Shown here piece after piece: positions 1 through 6,682 of a stretch of 40,031 nt of DNA. How positions within the stretch are numbered: the stretch's first letter is position 1; each line of letters begins with the position of its first letter. The translations under genes and the position numbers were made by a program. Under the pieces are notes generated by a model. It was not told the origin of the DNA and did no database searches. It saw only the letters and a list, made by a program, of their open reading frames with translations. Source of the stretch: Mycolicibacterium sp. CR10 (GTDB taxonomy: Bacteria; Actinomycetota; Actinomycetes; Mycobacteriales; Mycobacteriaceae); assembly GCF_005222675.1 (NCBI RefSeq), contig NZ_STGE01000028.1, positions 1-40,031 on the forward strand, read 5' to 3'.

Positions 1-66
1 CCCAGCTCCGTCGTCGGCATCAACCTCCCCACCGAAACCGACCCCAACCGACTCCACGCAGCTTGA
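1..66 (+). CDS. 3' end of a 13E12-type DUF222/HNH endonuclease gene (partial)
   Basis: Frame 1 reads straight from the window edge to TGA at 64-66 and gives 21 residues, starting PSSVVGINLP and ending NRLHAA. This tail resembles the C-terminus of the mycobacterial REP13E12 family (DUF222 plus HNH nuclease). The rest of the gene lies outside the window, so the nuclease domain cannot be seen. The same 66 bases occur in inverted orientation at 39966-40031. The family call rests on recall of the conserved tail and on the fact that the sequence is repeated; the partial coding frame itself is clear. Confidence 0.6.
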   Translation, partial: PSSVVGINLPTETDPNRLHAA

Positions 67-78
67 CATCGCCCGCCA
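1..78 (+). repeat. Terminal inverted repeat, left copy (13E12 3' end)
   Basis: Bases 1-78 are the exact reverse complement of 39954-40031. Weaker similarity continues to about base 128, with shared blocks AAAGTTCGAGA, GGAATGC and CGGCGG in the same order. The repeat covers the last 22 codons of the 13E12-type gene plus its 3' flank, and it presumably extends leftward beyond the window. Confidence 0.95.
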
Positions 79-151
79 CGCGTCAAAGTTCGAGAAGGGA
101 CCGCACGGAATGCAGTTCCGGCGGAAGAGGTGTAACCCTCGCCACAGCATC

Positions 152-187
152 TTGGTACAAAGTGCGAATTCTGTAACACTGTTGCTC
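152..187 (+). promoter_or_regulatory. Predicted SigA-type promoter, leaderless start for the DUF2236 gene
   Basis: TTGGTA (152-157) is followed by a 17-nt spacer, then AACACT (175-180), then 7 nt, then ATG at 188. Mycobacterial -10 elements mainly conserve A at position 2 and T at position 6, which this hexamer has. The spacing predicts transcription starting at or next to the start codon. It also supports starting at 188 and not at the upstream in-frame ATG at 110. Confidence 0.4.
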
Positions 188-1066
188 ATGACGGCCTTGG
201 CGCACCAGCCCGAACACCTCGATGACGCGCTGCCACTCGGCCCGCAATCGCTGGTCTGGCGCTATTTCGGCGACAACCGGATGTATCTGATCGGCCCGCG
301 GCCGGCAGTGCTGCAGAACATGTTGGCCGAGCTGGGCCAGGGGGTGTACGACCACTCGACGTTCTTCGCCGACACCGCAGAGCGACTCAAGCGCACCATC
401 CCGCCCATCTTCAACACCGTCTACGGCTCTGAGGACGACAACGCCGGGATTCAGGTTCGCGACTTCCATCACCACGTCAAGGGCGACATGCCCGACAACG
501 GGGACACCGGGGCGGCCCGGTACCACGCTCTGGACCCCGACACGTATTTCTGGGCGCACGCAACGTTTGTCGAGCAGATCTACTACTTCGCCGACACGTT
601 CGTGAAGCGCTTAACAGAGGCCGAGCGCGAGCAGATCTGGCTCGAATCCAAGACCTGGTACCGGCGCTACGGTGTCAGCGATCGACCGATGCCTGCCACC
701 TACGCCGAGTTCGAACAGTATTGGGACCGGATGATGAACCACGTCGTCGTCGCGCACCCCACCGCGAAGTACGGCGTCGGCTACGTCACCAAGGGCTTCC
801 CGCGACCGAGGGCAGTGCCTCCGCTGGTGTGGCGGCTGGTCGAGCCCGTCTTCAACCCGATGGCGGCGTTCCTGACCACCGGTGGCCTGCCGCCGCGAGC
901 CAGGGCGCTGCTCCAGCTGCCGTGGACGGAGAAGCAGGAACGCCGATATCAACGTGTCGCCGCGATGTGGCGGTCGCGGCCGGTGAACTGGATCTGGGAC
1001 CGTCTGCCGATGCGGGTTCGCTACAGCGGCTACGCGGTCAAGGGTTATGCCCGCGACGCGGCCTGA
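188..1066 (+). CDS. Oxygenase MpaB-like family protein (DUF2236)
   Basis: The 292-residue protein has features of the DUF2236/MpaB family, a group related to haem-b rubber oxygenase (Lcp). Visible family-type blocks are VRDFHHHVKG, ALDPDTYFWAHA and a later WTEKQERRYQ region. The substrate is unknown. An in-frame ATG at 110 would add 26 residues, but it lies in the 3' flank of the 13E12 repeat, and the putative -10 element sits just before 188. The gene overlaps the following TetR gene by 20 bp, so the regulator probably controls it. No signal peptide is evident. Confidence 0.8.
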   Translation: MTALAHQPEHLDDALPLGPQSLVWRYFGDNRMYLIGPRPAVLQNMLAELGQGVYDHSTFFADTAERLKRTIPPIFNTVYGSEDDNAGIQVRDFHHHVKGDMPDNGDTGAARYHALDPDTYFWAHATFVEQIYYFADTFVKRLTEAEREQIWLESKTWYRRYGVSDRPMPATYAEFEQYWDRMMNHVVVAHPTAKYGVGYVTKGFPRPRAVPPLVWRLVEPVFNPMAAFLTTGGLPPRARALLQLPWTEKQERRYQRVAAMWRSRPVNWIWDRLPMRVRYSGYAVKGYARDAA

Positions 1067-1667
1067 TTCGGTGCCTGATCCGCGCACGACGACGACCGAG
1101 CACATCCTCGACGCCGCTGTCGTCGAATTCGAGCGACACGGTTTCCGTCGCGTCGCGCTCGACGACGTCGCGCGCCGCGCCGGCGTCAGCCGGACCACCA
1201 TCTACCGGCGCTTCGCCAACAAGGACGAACTGGTCGGCGCGGTCATCGAGCGCGAGAATGTCCACCTCTTCGCCGACATCGCTGCGGAACTGAAAAACGC
1301 AGGCCCGCAGTCGAATTACTACGTCGAGGCGTTCACGCTGTCGATCCTCAGGTTCCGCAGGCACCGGGTGCTGCACCAGATGATCATCGACGAGCCCGGA
1401 CTGGTTCTGGAACTCGCGGGGCGCTACCACCGGCCGGCCATCGAGCGGATGGCCGACGCGCTGCGGGTCATCTTCCCGCCGGGGTTCGCCGAGCGCATCG
1501 GCTCAAACGCCGTCGACGAACTCGCGGACTGCATCCTGCGCTACGCCGCGATGGCGCTCCTGCTGCCCAGTGCACAGCCGCTGGCAACTGCCGACGACAT
1601 CCGGGCATTTGCGCGCCAGCACTTCCTGCCCAGCCTGCCCGCGGCGCTGCGCGCCGTCCCGGCGTGA
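1047..1667 (+). CDS. TetR family transcriptional regulator
   Basis: A 206-residue protein. Residues of about 15-60 form a TetR-type helix-turn-helix, with FERHGFRRVALDDVARRAGV followed by SRTTIYRRFANKDEL. The remaining ~145 residues are a divergent ligand-binding and dimerisation domain. The start overlaps the end of the DUF2236 gene by 20 bp in another frame, which implies translational coupling. Local regulation of the oxygenase is the simplest role. The effector cannot be read from the sequence. Confidence 0.92.
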   Translation: MPATRPDSVPDPRTTTTEHILDAAVVEFERHGFRRVALDDVARRAGVSRTTIYRRFANKDELVGAVIERENVHLFADIAAELKNAGPQSNYYVEAFTLSILRFRRHRVLHQMIIDEPGLVLELAGRYHRPAIERMADALRVIFPPGFAERIGSNAVDELADCILRYAAMALLLPSAQPLATADDIRAFARQHFLPSLPAALRAVPA

Positions 1668-1678
1668 CAGTCACCGAC

Positions 1679-1704
1679 TGTTTCGTAGCTCACACTTTCG
1701 GGCA
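1679..1704 (+). promoter_or_regulatory. Possible SigF-type promoter for the small acidic protein
   Basis: TGTTT (1679-1683), a 16-nt spacer and GGGCA (1700-1704) resemble the mycobacterial SigF pattern GGTTT-N15-17-GGGTA with one mismatch in each box. The spacing to ATG at 1710 would give a leaderless transcript. Small acidic stress proteins are common SigF targets. This is a weak prediction. Confidence 0.25.
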
Positions 1705-1709
1705 GTCGT

Positions 1710-2021
1710 ATGCCCATGAGCACAGAAGAGACAACCGACACCCGGCCCGCAGACGGCGCTCCTGACGTGCACGAGGATCGGGCCACCGAGAAGCCCGAAG
1801 TCACCGACGAGCACAAAGAGCAGGCCAAGGAGATGGCCGAGGCCTACAAGGAAGAGAACCTCCAGACGACGACGCTGCCGGGCAGCGGCGGGACAGTGTC
1901 AGGCACTTCGGTCACCAATTGGGTCGACGACAAGGACAAAGGCAACATCGAGACGTCCGCCGACGAGGGCAATGTTGAATACCGCAACACCGACGAGTTC
2001 AAGGAGAAACTCGAGGGGTGA
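1710..2021 (+). CDS. Small acidic hypothetical protein
   Basis: The 103-residue protein is highly charged and acidic, rich in E, D, K and T. It has no hydrophobic segment and no Cys. It looks largely disordered, with one helix-prone stretch (EHKEQAKEMAEAYKEENL) followed by a Thr/Gly-rich middle. I do not recognise a named family. An ATG at 1716 (MSTEET) is an equally good start. Composition resembles desiccation- or stress-induced hydrophilic proteins, which is inference only. It stands between the TetR gene and the PNPOx-like gene. Confidence 0.7.
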   Translation: MPMSTEETTDTRPADGAPDVHEDRATEKPEVTDEHKEQAKEMAEAYKEENLQTTTLPGSGGTVSGTSVTNWVDDKDKGNIETSADEGNVEYRNTDEFKEKLEG

Positions 2022-2052
2022 GTTGCCGGTCGCATGCGGCGGCCGCCATGCC

Positions 2053-2066
2053 TAGGCTGAATTGCT
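2053..2066 (+). promoter_or_regulatory. -10 element with leaderless spacing
   Basis: TAGGCT at 2053-2058 matches TANNNT and is followed by 8 nt and then the GTG start at 2067. This suggests a leaderless mRNA for the PNPOx-like gene and P450. A convincing -35 box is not seen. Confidence 0.45.
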
Positions 2067-2552
2067 GTGACGCCACTCGAACAGATCGCGCCGGAATTCG
2101 TGGGTATGGCACATTCGATCGTCTGGGCGACGGTGGTCACCGTCGACGCTGACAGCAAACCGCGCTCCCGGATCCTGCACCCGATCTGGGAGTGGGACGG
2201 TATCGATCTGTTCGGCTGGATCGCCACGGTGCCGACGCCCATCAAGCGCGCGCACCTCGCGGTGCACCCCGATGTGTCGGTCAGCTACTGGACCATCAAC
2301 CACGACACCTGCGCTGCCGACTGCCTCGTCGAGTGGTACACCGACGACGAGACACGCGCCGCGGTGTGGCACAAGTTCGCCTCCGGTCCTGAACCCGTCG
2401 GCTACGACCCCAGCATCATCCCGATGTGGCAGGACGGCCCCACCTCCGACCAGTTCGCCGTGCTCCGGCTGGCGCCGTATCGGCTGCGGGTGATGCCGGG
2501 CACCGCGATGACCGAAGGCAAGGGCGAGGTGCTGCGCTGGGAAACGCCGTGA
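2067..2552 (+). CDS. Pyridoxamine 5'-phosphate oxidase-like FMN/F420 split-barrel protein
   Basis: A 161-residue protein with the split-barrel signature of PNPOx-like proteins: a strand run WATVVTVDADSKPRSRILHP, followed by WIATVPTPIKRAHL, where phosphate-binding residues usually sit. Mycobacteria have many such proteins that use F420, FMN or haem, and the cofactor cannot be decided here. The GTG start is set by the -10 element 8 nt upstream. The stop overlaps the GTG start of the P450 in a 4-bp GTGA, so the two are translated together. It could serve as an accessory reductase, but this is inference. Confidence 0.8.
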   Translation: MTPLEQIAPEFVGMAHSIVWATVVTVDADSKPRSRILHPIWEWDGIDLFGWIATVPTPIKRAHLAVHPDVSVSYWTINHDTCAADCLVEWYTDDETRAAVWHKFASGPEPVGYDPSIIPMWQDGPTSDQFAVLRLAPYRLRVMPGTAMTEGKGEVLRWETP

Positions 2553-3919
2553 CGACCACCTCGCCCGACATCCGCACGCTGCCGCTGGCGCCGCGAAACC
2601 CGCTGCCGCTGTGGCGGTTGGTGACGTTGGTGCGCAGCCTCGACACCGGACAGGAAGTGATCCGCGAGGCCGGCGGTCCCATCACCCGGATCCAGCTGGG
2701 GCCGAAGCGGTTGGTGCCACCCATCGTGGCCGTGATGTCGCCCGCGGGGATGCGTGACGTTTTGGGGCGCGGTGACGCCTCCTCCGAGCGGTGCATAATC
2801 CACGACGAAGTGCGTCACATGGCCGGCGACAGCCTGTTCGTGCTCCCCAACGAGCAGTGGCGGCCCCGCAAGCGTGCGCTGCAGCCGGTGTTCACCAAAG
2901 CCAACGTCCAGGGTTTCGGCGGCCAGATGTCCAGGGCTGCACAGGCTTTCGTCGACAGTCGGCGCGACGGAGGCGACGTCGACCTCGATATCGAGTGTCG
3001 CAGGATCGCGATGAGGTCACTGGGGCGGTCGGTGCTCGGGATCGATTTGAACGATCGTGGCGCCACCATCGCCGAGCACATGCACGTCGCGTCGTCCTAC
3101 ACCGCCGACCGTGCACTGCGCCCGGTGCGGGCGCCGCGGTGGCTGCCGACCCCAGCACGACGACGGGCCCGCCGTGCCGTCGCCTCGATGCGCGAGATCA
3201 CCGACGACATCCTGCGGCGCTGCCGCGCCGATCCCACCCATGACGCCCCGCTCGTCCACGCGCTTCTCGCCGCCACCGACCCGGACACCGGGCAGCCCAT
3301 CTCGGACGCCGACATCTCCAACGATCTGCTGATCTTCATGCTCGCGGGGCACGACACCACGGCGACGGCGCTGACCTACGCGCTGTGGGCGCTCGGGCAT
3401 CATCGCGACATCCAGGACCGGGTGGCCGCGGAGGCCGCCGCGATCGGGGACCGGGAGCTGACGCCGGCCGACGTGCCCCGCCTCGAGTACACCGTCCAGG
3501 TCCTGCACGAAGCGCTGCGGCTCTGCCCACCGGCGGCCGGCGTGGCCCGGCTGGCGACGCGTGACATCGCGGTGGCCGGCTACCGCGTCGAGTCGGGCAG
3601 CCTGATCGCGATCGGGCTCTACGCGCTGCATCGGGATCCGACGCTGTGGGACCGTCCGCTGGAGTTCGACCCCGACCGCTTCAGCCCGCAGAATTCCGCC
3701 GCCCGCGACCGGTGGCAGTTCCTCCCGTTCCTCGGGGGTGGCCGCCCGTGCATCGGCGAACACTTCGCCAGGCTCGAGACGACGCTCGCGCTGGCCACGA
3801 TCGTGCGGGCGATGAACGTCCGGTCCGTGGACGCGGAGTTCGCCTGCGACGTGCCGTTCACGACGGTCGCCCGCGGCCCGATCAGGGCACACCTGCAGTC
3901 CCGGACACCGCGCGGCTGA
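2549..3919 (+). CDS. Cytochrome P450
   Basis: The 456-residue protein has every P450 hallmark: I-helix AGHDTT (266-271), EALR at 321-324 as ExxR, FDPDRF as the PERF-like motif, and the haem loop FLGGGRPCIG with the thiolate Cys at 401. No membrane anchor is seen, so it is probably soluble and fed by ferredoxin. GTG at 2549 is chosen because it overlaps the upstream stop by 4 bp. An upstream in-frame extension to 2426 lies inside the PNPOx-like gene and is ignored. The subfamily and substrate are not recognised. The stop codon lies in a perfect palindrome shared with the converging gene. Confidence 0.95.
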   Translation: MTTTSPDIRTLPLAPRNPLPLWRLVTLVRSLDTGQEVIREAGGPITRIQLGPKRLVPPIVAVMSPAGMRDVLGRGDASSERCIIHDEVRHMAGDSLFVLPNEQWRPRKRALQPVFTKANVQGFGGQMSRAAQAFVDSRRDGGDVDLDIECRRIAMRSLGRSVLGIDLNDRGATIAEHMHVASSYTADRALRPVRAPRWLPTPARRRARRAVASMREITDDILRRCRADPTHDAPLVHALLAATDPDTGQPISDADISNDLLIFMLAGHDTTATALTYALWALGHHRDIQDRVAAEAAAIGDRELTPADVPRLEYTVQVLHEALRLCPPAAGVARLATRDIAVAGYRVESGSLIAIGLYALHRDPTLWDRPLEFDPDRFSPQNSAARDRWQFLPFLGGGRPCIGEHFARLETTLALATIVRAMNVRSVDAEFACDVPFTTVARGPIRAHLQSRTPRG

Positions 3920-3931
3920 CGTCAGCCGCGC
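3910..3931. terminator. 22-bp perfect palindrome carrying both convergent stop codons
   Basis: A perfect palindrome is centred between 3920 and 3921 (core GGCTGACGTCAGCC) with 11-bp arms. It contains the P450 TGA (3917-3919) and, symmetrically, the TGA of the minus-strand gene (3922-3924). It could form a cruciform or an RNA hairpin acting as a bidirectional terminator. There is no U-tract. Confidence 0.5.
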
Positions 3932-4302
3932 CGCAACAGCACCGCCGACTCGAACGGCAACAGACCGAACAGCGGTCGCATCAGGCCGGTCACCGACGGT
4001 GCCGCCTCGGCCTTGGACATCACCCGAGGATCGGTGACGGGAAACGATCTGCCGTAGCGGCGCATGGTGCCCCCGCCGGCGGCGGTGATGTTCTTCAGCC
4101 AGTCGCGGTCGGGCCCGTAGGTGAGCAGGATCGCCACCCCGTCCTCGGTGCTGAACACCGTCAACGGCGTGCGGTACCGCGTGCCGGAGCGCCGCCCGGC
4201 GTGCTCGAGGATGCCCATCGTCGGCGCCCAGCCCGCCCACAGTCGTTGGATGGGGTTGGTGACGTGCCTGTTGAACCGGGCCAGCCATTGCGGTAACTGC
4301 AT
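3922..4302 (-). CDS. Nitroreductase family deazaflavin (F420)-dependent oxidoreductase, DUF385
   Basis: The 126-residue protein resembles the DDN/DUF385 family of F420H2-binding split barrels. The typical pattern of N-terminal amphipathic helix, then ILEHAGRRSGTRYRTPL, then TYGPDRDWLKNI is visible. M. tuberculosis Ddn, which activates pretomanid, belongs to this family. ATG at 4302 (MQLPQWLARF) matches usual family starts; a longer start at 4326 (MVTSLIVV) would overlap the divergent neighbour. The gene ends in the same palindrome as the P450. The physiological substrate is unknown. Confidence 0.88.
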   Translation of the reverse strand: MQLPQWLARFNRHVTNPIQRLWAGWAPTMGILEHAGRRSGTRYRTPLTVFSTEDGVAILLTYGPDRDWLKNITAAGGGTMRRYGRSFPVTDPRVMSKAEAAPSVTGLMRPLFGLLPFESAVLLRRG

Positions 4303-4311
4303 GACCACGAT

Positions 4312-4324
4312 CAAACTCGTGACC
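4312..4324 (+). promoter_or_regulatory. -10 element, leaderless start of the divergent DUF385 gene
   Basis: CAAACT (4312-4317) has A at position 2 and T at position 6 and is followed by 7 nt, then ATG at 4325. This supports 4325 over the upstream in-frame ATG at 4301. The element lies within 10-25 bp of the start of the divergent gene. Confidence 0.35.
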
Positions 4325-4711
4325 ATGGCCTACCTCAAGCCCCCGTGGTTCACCGCCAAGGTCTTCAACAGGTTCGCGATGGCGACCGGGATGGGCAACA
4401 TCGAAACCCTGGCGGTGATCAGGCGGGGCAGCAGGGAGCCCCAGAAGATCCCCGTGGTCGCACCCGACGTCAACGGCGTGAAGTACCTGGTGTCGACGCG
4501 GGGCGAGTCGGACTGGGTCAAGAACGTCCGAGCGGACCCGCACGTCACGCTCGGCGGCATCGCGTATGTCGCCACCGAACTCCCGGTCGACCAGCGTGCG
4601 TCCGTCATCGCGGCGTACCGGCCGCTGGCCGGCAAGGTGGTCGAAGGCTACTGGCGCCAGCTGCCCGACGACGCCGATCACCCGGTCTTCTCGCTCACGC
4701 CGACGGCGTGA
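4325..4711 (+). CDS. Nitroreductase family deazaflavin (F420)-dependent oxidoreductase, second copy
   Basis: The 128-residue protein begins MAYLKPPWFTAKVFNRFAM, a common start in this family, and has the block YLVSTRGESDWVKNVRADPH, which corresponds to the F420-binding region of DUF385 proteins. It is divergent from the neighbouring DUF385 gene with only 22 bp between chosen starts, so the promoters must overlap the coding starts. An in-frame ATG at 4301 would add 8 residues and overlap the other gene. The two copies are clearly diverged from each other, so they are not a recent tandem duplication. Confidence 0.88.
   Translation: MAYLKPPWFTAKVFNRFAMATGMGNIETLAVIRRGSREPQKIPVVAPDVNGVKYLVSTRGESDWVKNVRADPHVTLGGIAYVATELPVDQRASVIAAYRPLAGKVVEGYWRQLPDDADHPVFSLTPTA
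4695..4711. terminator. Hairpin ending in a stop codon between convergent genes
   Basis: TCACGCC-gac-GGCGTGA is a perfect 7-bp stem with a 3-nt loop whose last three bases are the TGA of the DUF385 gene. The converging STAS gene ends 10 bp further on. It is probably a terminator for one or both genes. No U-tract is present. Confidence 0.45.
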
Positions 4712-4720
4712 CGACGGACG

Positions 4721-5134
4721 CTAGCTCGCCTGATCCCGCTTGACGGCCTCGATGGCCTCGGGGAGCGACGACACGATCGGAAAGACCTGATCGAGCTGGA
4801 CCAACTTCAGGATTCTGCTCGTCGACGGCCCGTCCGCGACGACGGCGAACCCTACGGTCCGGGTGACCTGCTCGTGCGCCAGGACGAGGACGGACATCCC
4901 TGCTGACGCCAGGAAGTCGACGTCCGAGAGGTCGACGACCATGGCGTCCGGTTGGTCGGCCAGCGCGGTGAGGATCGCTTCGGTCAGCTGCGGTGCGGTC
5001 AGCGCGTCGATGTCACCGGACACCGACAGCACCAGCACGCGGTCGATCCATGTCGGTCGGACCTGGAGCGCGAGGGGTTGAGCGCCATGCGACATGGCAG
5101 TCTCGGGCGGCTTGTCAACCACGTGGCACCTCAT
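4721..5134 (-). CDS. STAS domain protein, anti-anti-sigma factor type
   Basis: The 137-residue protein has one STAS domain: LVLSVSGDIDALTAPQL followed by MVVDLSDVDFLASAGM, with Ser77 in the usual phosphorylated position. Such proteins release sigma factors by binding anti-sigma kinases. Position next to hemL matches M. tuberculosis Rv0516c, reported to link osmotic signalling to SigF control. The first ATG is at 5134; MSHGAQP at 5095 is a plausible shorter start of 124 residues. No partner kinase is encoded nearby. Confidence 0.85.
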   Translation of the reverse strand: MRCHVVDKPPETAMSHGAQPLALQVRPTWIDRVLVLSVSGDIDALTAPQLTEAILTALADQPDAMVVDLSDVDFLASAGMSVLVLAHEQVTRTVGFAVVADGPSTSRILKLVQLDQVFPIVSSLPEAIEAVKRDQAS

Positions 5135-5175
5135 TCACTGCCGGCACGCAACATGCGACACGGGCATCAGTGGGT

Positions 5176-5191
5176 AGCTGGGCTGCCAGCT
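5176..5191. promoter_or_regulatory. Inverted repeat upstream of the STAS gene
   Basis: AGCTGG-gctg-CCAGCT, perfect 6-bp arms, lies in the 240-bp divergent region between the STAS gene and hemL. It sits 42 bp upstream of the STAS start codon. Flanking GGGT and ACCC could extend the stem with a bulge. It may be an operator or a leader hairpin. Confidence 0.3.
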
Positions 5192-5325
5192 CAACCCGGT
5201 GAACGCTGCTGTGGGAATCAGCGGCGACGTCGCGACGCCGAGAATGATCAACCGGCGCGGACGACACGCTCAGACTAGTTGACCAGCCCGGTTCGCGCCC
5301 ACGGTATCGGAGCGGACACTAGACC

Positions 5326-5340
5326 ACTACACCCTGTAGT
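5326..5340. promoter_or_regulatory. hemL: Candidate operator at the hemL -35 box
   Basis: ACTACA-ccc-TGTAGT is a perfect 15-bp inverted repeat whose last base is the first base of the -35 element TTGACG. TACA/TGTA half-sites are seen in BlaI/MecI-type operators, but the regulator here is unknown. Its placement suggests that bound protein would block RNA polymerase. Confidence 0.45.
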
Positions 5341-5374
5341 TGACGCTTTCGTTCCGGCTGGGAGACTGGTCGTC
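5340..5374 (+). promoter_or_regulatory. hemL: hemL promoter, leaderless
   Basis: TTGACG (5340-5345), a 16-nt spacer, GAGACT (5362-5367), 7 nt and then ATG at 5375. This is the best promoter match in the window and predicts transcription beginning at the start codon. Confidence 0.55.
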
Positions 5375-6682
5375 ATGAGCAGTACCGACCTGTCCGCGAA
5401 GTTGTTCGCCGATGCGAGCTCCGTGATCCCGGGAGGGGTGAACTCGCCGGTGCGGGCGTTCTCCGCGGTCGGTGGCACGCCGCGGTTCATCACGTCGGCC
5501 AAGGGCTGCTGGCTGACCGACGCCGACGCCAATCGCTACGTCGACCTGGTGTGCTCGTGGGGCCCGATGATTCTCGGCCACGCCCACCCCGCCGTCGTCG
5601 AGGCGGTGCAGCGGGTGGCCGCCGACGGGCTGTCATTCGGGGCGCCGACGCCGTCGGAGTCCGAGCTCGCCCGCGAGATCATCGACCGGGTGGCCCCGGT
5701 CGAGCTGCTCCGGTTGGTGAACTCCGGAACCGAGGCCACCATGAGCGCGATCCGGCTGGCGCGAGGATTCACCGGCCGGGCCAAGATCATCAAGTTCTCG
5801 GGCTGCTACCACGGCCACAGCGACGCGCTACTGGCCGACGCCGGTTCCGGCGTTGCGACGCTGGGGCTGCCGTCGTCGCCGGGGGTGACGGGAGCCGCCA
5901 CAGCCGACACGATCGTGCTGCCGTACAACAACATTGCTGCGCTCGAAGATGTGTTCGCACGTTTCGGCGACGAGATCGCCTGCATCATCACCGAAGCCAG
6001 CCCGGGCAACATGGGGACGGTGCCGCCGTTGCCCGGCTTCAATGCCGCGCTGCGCCGCATCACCGCCGAGCACGGCGCGCTGCTCGTCTCCGACGAGGTG
6101 ATGACGGGCTTCCGGGTCAGCCGATCCGGTTGGTACGGACTGGATCCGGTGGATGCCGACCTGTTCGCGTTCGGCAAGGTGATGAGTGGTGGACTGCCCG
6201 CCGCGGCGTTCGGCGGCAGGGCCGAGGTGATGAGCCGGCTCGCCCCACTCGGACCGGTGTATCAGGCGGGCACGCTGTCGGGGAACCCGGTCGCGATGGC
6301 GGCTGGACTGGCGACGCTGCGGGCCGCCGACGATGCTGTCTACGCCTCACTGGACAGCAACGCCGACCGGCTGGTCGCACTGATCGGCGCAGCGTTGACC
6401 GATGCCGGTGTCGCGCATCAGATTTCGCGGGCCGGCAACATGTTCAGCGTGTTCTTTGGCGACGACGACCCGGTGACCGATTTCGCCGCGGCGCGGGCCA
6501 CGGAGACGTGGCGGTTCCCGGCATTCTTCCACGGCCTGCTCGACGCCGGGGTGTACCCGCCGCCCAGCGCCTTCGAGGCCTGGTTCGTCTCGACCGCGCT
6601 CGACGACGATGCCTTCGACCGCATTGCCGAAGCGCTGCCCGGGGCGGCGCGCGCCGCGGCCGAGGCTCAGGTGCCGTCGTGA
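5375..6682 (+). CDS. hemL: Glutamate-1-semialdehyde 2,1-aminomutase
   Basis: The 435-residue PLP-dependent enzyme makes 5-aminolevulinate from glutamate-1-semialdehyde in the C5 route to haem. Visible family marks are the N-terminal IPGGVNSPVRAF, SGTEATMSAIRLARG for PLP phosphate binding, SDEVMTGFR, and FGKVMSGGLPAAAFGG with the Schiff-base Lys at 268. Length fits HemL. It matches M. tuberculosis Rv0524 in neighbours and order. Its stop overlaps the next start by 4 bp, which links haem synthesis to the cytochrome c assembly genes downstream. The ATG is fixed by the promoter 7 nt upstream. Confidence 0.96.
   Translation: MSSTDLSAKLFADASSVIPGGVNSPVRAFSAVGGTPRFITSAKGCWLTDADANRYVDLVCSWGPMILGHAHPAVVEAVQRVAADGLSFGAPTPSESELAREIIDRVAPVELLRLVNSGTEATMSAIRLARGFTGRAKIIKFSGCYHGHSDALLADAGSGVATLGLPSSPGVTGAATADTIVLPYNNIAALEDVFARFGDEIACIITEASPGNMGTVPPLPGFNAALRRITAEHGALLVSDEVMTGFRVSRSGWYGLDPVDADLFAFGKVMSGGLPAAAFGGRAEVMSRLAPLGPVYQAGTLSGNPVAMAAGLATLRAADDAVYASLDSNADRLVALIGAALTDAGVAHQISRAGNMFSVFFGDDDPVTDFAAARATETWRFPAFFHGLLDAGVYPPPSAFEAWFVSTALDDDAFDRIAEALPGAARAAAEAQVPS

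Noticed and set aside
110..187. N-terminal extension of the DUF2236 protein from ATG 110
   Set aside because: The extension lies in the 13E12 flank, is basic and unlike the family, and would place the predicted promoter inside the gene.
3017..4681. 554-codon open frame on the minus strand across the P450 and DUF385 genes
   Set aside because: It is antisense to clear genes, Arg/Gly/His-rich and without any recognisable motif; high G+C keeps such frames open.
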